Below, piece by piece: positions 57,201 to 63,200 of a stretch of DNA of 64,000 bases (its first letter is position 1; every line of letters begins with the position of its first letter). The stretch is from Amycolatopsis marina. GTDB lineage: Bacteria > Actinomycetota > Actinomycetes > Mycobacteriales > Pseudonocardiaceae. Both the position numbers and the translations under genes were made by a program. Below the pieces are notes generated by a model, which worked only from the letters and a program-made list of their open reading frames with translations, was not told the DNA's origin and ran no database searches. The DNA is taken from positions 62,001-126,000 of the forward strand of contig NZ_FOKG01000010.1 of assembly GCF_900111885.1 (NCBI RefSeq). Direction: 5' to 3'.

Positions 57201-60200
57201 TGGTCGAGCCGGGTGGCCTCAGTTTCCTCGACCGAGTGCTGGAGATCACCGGCCACTATGAGGTGCACAGGCGTGTGTTGAAGATGCTGGCCGATCACGG
57301 CTTCGTTCCGCCGATCGACCCGGACACCGGCAAACTCCGGCCGCAGAAGGGCACGGACCCGGCCGTGCGGCGCGTGCAACTGGACAACCTACGGCGGGTC
57401 GCCGAGCAGTTGACCAGGGATGCGTTCCTGCTACCGAACAAGATCAACAAGGCCGCGCAAAACGGCATTCGCATCGCCGTCGAGACATACGGCGACACCG
57501 GCGTGCGACGAGCCACCGTCGTGGTGCGACTGGACCTGGACCAGGCCGGCGTCGTTGAGATTGGCGGCGCCGACAACACCAGCCATGTGGCGACCGTGCT
57601 CGGTGTCACAACCGACGGAGATTCTCGTGCGAAGACCGCGACGCGCAGCCGCGACGGGAGTTTGGGCGGTGGCGCTTTAGGGGCGAGTGCCGGTGGCAGC
57701 GGATCAGCGACGTTCGGTGAGTCGCACAGCCGGGGAATGTATTCCGGGACCGAGGTCGCTTACCAGGGGTGGGTCAAGCGGTTCCGGGCTCCGCTGGCCT
57801 GGACTGTGTCACTGGAACTGGCTGACGAAGTGGTCACCGCCGCTCCCGTAACCGGTCAGTTCCTCGAGTTCCACGCACCGTGGCTCTCCGACGTGGGCCG
57901 GGTTTACACCCGCCCCGATCAGCTGGAAAGCTCATCGGACAAGCGGACCGACGTGCGACCGGACCTGCGAAGCGAGGATCTCCCGGTATCCGACAGCAAG
58001 CGGAACTGGGTGCCGGTGATTGGTCAGGATGTCGCCTGGCTATGGATGGACGCGGCGAATCTGTCGACGCTCGCCTTTCGCCCCGGAATCTCACCAGATG
58101 AGGTCGAGGTCGATACCGTACTAGGTCATGCGACGGAATTGCTGGGTCCCGACGGCTACCCCGTGGGCGATGTCGATGTTGTCGCCAAGGTCGACGGCTT
58201 CGCGTTCAAGGGCACGATGGGCAAGAACGAACTGGGTCCCGACAGCGTTCAGGTCGGAACCACCAGCACCACGCTTGTCACGAGGACAGAGCGCAGATCT
58301 GGCACGACGGCCGATGCCGCTTCGGTAAACGGCGGCGGCTCGGCCGAAGTTGGTGATCACGAAACGGCGGGTCCCGCCGGTGGCGACAGTGCGGATGGTG
58401 CCGGTAGTAGGGGAATGGACACCGCGGAGGGGGGCGCGGATGGGGGTGGCCAGGCCAGCACGACGGTCAGCGAAACACGAAGCGTCACGTACGGCCCCAG
58501 TGAGACCGGCCTGCACTTCGGCGAGGTCGTCGTCATCGACGCCGCGTTGTCGTATTTTGCCCGTTCCCGTGATTCCGACGAGACCGAGTACCTGGGGGAG
58601 GGACGTCTCCGGTTCGTGAAGCCGGTACCTCAGGCGCTGCGGCTGTACTGGCAGGGCGAACTGCCGGAAGGAGCCATCCCGCCACAGCTGGTGGACCGCT
58701 GGCTGGACAACTGGGCGAACGATCGCAAGTTCGAAGAGGAGAGCGGTAAACCCAGTCACGATCCTGGCGACCGACGTCGCGACCTCGACCGCCGCGACGT
58801 GGCCGAAGCCACCTACCTGCGGGTGATGCAGAAGCTCCGGGCTGGCGAGCGGGTCGACACAGAGCTGTTGCGGCACGTGCTCGCGCAGTACGACGACGAA
58901 CCGCCAGTGGCAGCTGGCGACGTCGCCGAATCGGTACGGCGTGCGCTCGACAGCGAGCGAGCCCAGCTGGCGGCGATGCGGGGACAGGCCGCCCCTGAGG
59001 TGCTGGCGATGCTGGATGCCCTGGCCGCGGCGCGCGCATTCCATCCGGAGCCTCCCGCGCCGCTGCGGAACTATCGGATCCCCGGCTACGCCGAGAACAA
59101 CCGGGGCTTGGGCGACGGCAGGGTGACCGACTGGCGTCAGGATTCCGGGCCGTCCCTGCCTCGGCTGGCGCGGAAGCTGATCGAGCAGGTCACGGGAGGA
59201 CTCGGCAACGACGACTTCCCTTCCCTCCGGTACCTGCACACCGCGCTCACCGAGGGACCGCCGTTGAACGGCACCATGCGGTGGGCGATGCAACACGGTG
59301 GGTTTGACCTTGTGGCCGAAGAAACCGTCAACGCCGCCGGTGAGCGCGGATATCTACGGGTGAATGCCGAGATGGTTGCCGTCGGTGCACCTGTGGTGGC
59401 GGGCCACGGGGGCTACGGCGTGGTCAGTCGCCGGTTCCAGGACTCCACGGCCACCAGCGTGGCCGACCAGCGGGGTGGGTCCGCGTCCGGCAGCGCTGCG
59501 GGAACCGACGAATACGGCGGTTCGGAGAGCGGCGCGGCGGACGGCGACGAAATGGGTTCGGTCAGGGGAGACGTCGACGCTTCGGGAAACATCAGCCGGA
59601 GTAACACGACTACCGATTCCACGGCCGAGACGGAAACCGCCGGCACCATGTCCTGGGATGGCGGCGTCCGGTTCCGTCAGCGCTATGAGCTGCGCCTTAC
59701 CGTGACGTGGATTACTGAGCCCTCCCAGACGAAGGGCGCGCTGGGTGGGGCGGCGGATCTTGTGCGGGCGGGGGCGGAGGTGGCGCGCGCCGCGGTCGGT
59801 AGCACTTCAGTTTCTCCTCGGACGGCAACGGCGGCCGCCGCGGGCACGCTTGAGTACTTCCACGGGCACCCGTCGGCGGAACTAGACAACACCTTCTCCG
59901 ATCCGGATCCGCGCGTATTGGACCGCCTGGATCGGAGTTGGCAGACGACGGCACACGACATCGGCGTCGAACCGCTGCATGCCGCCGTTGACCATGCGCT
60001 GGAGCAGTTGGTCGGGCAAGGGACGCTGAACGAGGTCGAAGCCGCCCGGCTGGCGAGAAGTATGCCGTCCACATTGCACAGAGAACAGGTCATGTCGGCG
60101 TGGTCCAGACTGAGTCGGGGTGAGCCGCTGCTGATTCCGATTTTGATCGAGGGCGCGAAGACCCGGTATCTCGACATCTCGGTGACCTTCACCGGGGGCT

Positions 60201-63200
60201 ACGACTGGGAGCGGATGCGGGACTTCACGCCCTACGTGCGGGGTTTGTCGGAGTCGAAGCGGTCAGACACCACCAGAACCAGTTCCGTGGGGGACAACCG
60301 GGGGACCGGTTTCGGTGGAGGCTTCTCCGTAGCGCAGGACGGCATGGCTCTTCCTGGATACCGGATGGGGCACAGCCGGGGCATCGGCAGCGGGACAGCC
60401 GCACAGACTGGGGGACGTGGGCAAACGTCCATCAGCCTGATTCCCGGTACCAGTGGTTCGGTCCGAGTCAGGACTCGGATGCGTGTGCGGATCGATCTCC
60501 GCGTTCGGGAGGGCGACCGTCGATCGGCCGAGCCTGTGACCGTGTTCGGCGAGGCCACGCGCTACACCAGTTCTGACGCCGACTTCGAGATGTGGGCGCA
60601 TGACCTGGATGTGCTGGACCGGCACCTGGCCAGGCAGCAGCCATGGGCTCAGCCGTACGACATCGGCGATGAGGACCTGCCGCGTCGGGTCCAGCGCGAG
60701 CTACGACGCCGGCGAGACGCGGCCGAGCGCGACCCGGTGAACCTGGACGAGGCGATGAAGGCGAGTACCGGCCAGCGGTCTGGCTCGCGGAATCTCGCCG
60801 ATTACATCCGTCGGCATCACCCTCGGCGTGCTGAGCCCGGTGCGTTGCTGATCGCCACGACCGACCCCACCCGCGCCGCTGCGGAACACAGGATTGAGGT
60901 GGTCGCCGAAGCCCAGAGCCTGCTGCACCGGCTCGACGCGAGCCTGCCTGCCCGGTTCGCCACCGCCGCCGATCTCGATCTCGACGCTGCCGACCTTCGG
61001 TTGCTGGCCGCCATTCGGGACGCCGAACAGGCGCTGGGCGCCAACGAGCTCCCTGCGCGGCTGGCCGAGCTGCTGGACGCGCGGGAACGGCTGAGCGAAG
61101 CCCGTGCCGAAGCCCTGCGGGCGGGGCGGGAGTTCGAGCGGCAGGTCGAGTTGATGACTCGTCTCGCTGTGGACACCAGCACCGTGATGCCGCTCGACCG
61201 CGCCCAGCGTCGGGCGCGTGCCGAAACGGAGCGGGCCTGGCAGGCGCTGCTCGAGCTGGACCGGCAGGTGCAGCGCCTGCAGCACGCAGCCGATGCGGCC
61301 GAGAAGGCATTGCGTCGGGAGGCTGAGGGTGCGCAGACCGGGCTGGATCACGCGGCCGACGCGGCGTGGCTCGCCGAGCGCCTCACCGGAGGGAACTGGC
61401 TCTCGCAGGTCGAGCGGCTCGATCTCGACCCTGCATGGCTGCGCGAGGGCAGGGAGCAACTGATGCTCAGCGTGGCCGCCGAGCTGTCCGACAGTGAGCA
61501 GGCCGCCGTGGAAATCGTCCTGCACGCCACGGCCGCCGACGGCACTCGCAGTACAGTCCGAATGACCGGCGACGGCAGATTGCGCGACGAGGACGGCAGC
61601 GTCCGCGCGGATGCGCCTGCCACGAGGCAGTTCACGGACGCGCTGCAGCGGGCTACTTTATTGGGACGCGAGCGCGTACTCGCCGCAGCGGACGCCTTCC
61701 TCGGCGAAGCACAAGGCCTCGTCGTCCTGGGTGGGCCCGATCTGTCGGAGCGTTCGCAGTCGGAATGGACGGTGCTGACGCCGGAAGCACCAGACGGGGC
61801 GACGATTCGGGTGATCGTCGACGCGGACGCGAAACCGGCCAGGGTGGTGCGGTCGGCGCGACGACGCGATCAGCTGGACAACGTGGTGTATGTCGTTGTC
61901 CCGCCCACGGCCGGCGAGGTGCAGGTCGCGGAACTGCTGCGGGAGGCGCTGCGGGTAGTCACGGAACAAGCCGGCATCATCGGCGCGCGGCGTTCCAGAT
62001 TGTCGCTGGAGTCGGCGTCCGCAGGCGACGGGCTCAAGGACGGACTGCTCGACGCGCTGGCCGCGTTGCCGCCCGAGCTGTTCGCTCTGGCCATGGAAAA
62101 AAGGCTCGATCTGCCCGCGCTGTACGCGGAACTGCGGCCGGGTCAGCCCCTCGCGAGCGCGATCCTCGAGGCGCGAAACGAGACGGCGGCGCGGGCTTCC
62201 TGGGTCGGTGTGGACGTGGACCAGGCACACCAGGACGCGTGGGAAGGCCAGCGCGCTGTCCGTGACGTGGTGGCCGAGCGCACCGAGGAGGTGATCGCCG
62301 CCTCGGCCCAGGACGGCGAGGCCTACCAACTCGCGTTGCGTAACGCCATGGCAGGGCTCGAAATCCATCGGTTCCTCCCGCACGGCACGGATCTGGACGT
62401 CCGGCAGCTGTACCGGGAGTTCGGTGCGGAAAACCTGGATCGTGTGCTGGCGATCGCACTCGAACACGGTGTGGACATGGTGCGCGCGTTGCATCGCGAC
62501 CTCGGAGGCGACGTCGACGCCGCGCTGCGCCTCGTATTGGCTGGGACCGACCAGCCGCCGCCACCGCCGCTGCCCGCCGACACCGCAGGGATCGCCGGGA
62601 TGTTCGGGTTCGACCCGGCCGCCCCCGCCGACGTCGACCGCTTCGCGGGCCTGCTGCGTCGCGCGGGATGGCCCGCGGAGCTCAGCTCCGTGCACCGGTC
62701 TCTCCTGCGGTGGCTGGCGGCCGAGCTGGCCGTCGCGCACGACCTGTGGACCGGGGCGCAGCGACGGGCGTTCATCGAGCTGAACCCGTGGTGGCTGGCC
62801 GATGCCCGGCACGCGCGCCCGGCACACCTGCACCCCCTGACCGCCCTGCCCGGCTCGCCGGAGGACCGGACCACCGCAACGCTTGCCGAGATAGACCGGC
62901 TCGACGAGAACACAAGGCGTGCCCTCGAGGAGGAAACCCGGCGGATCCTGCGCATCCACTACCACGGCATGCCCACGGAGTCGGACGAGTCCACGTCACC
63001 GACTCCGGAGGGGGTGATCCAGCAGGTGCAGGCAGCCATTTTCGCCACCGGTCCGCAACACGGCGCTTGGGTGGCCCGCCGGATGCCCGGTGCGCGGCCG
63101 CAGGCCGGACTGGCTGCCGAACGGTTGACCGCCGCAGCCGGCGCCACGGCGGTGGGTGTCACCGCCGACCAGCGGGAGTACCTGAACCGCCTCGGGCGCG

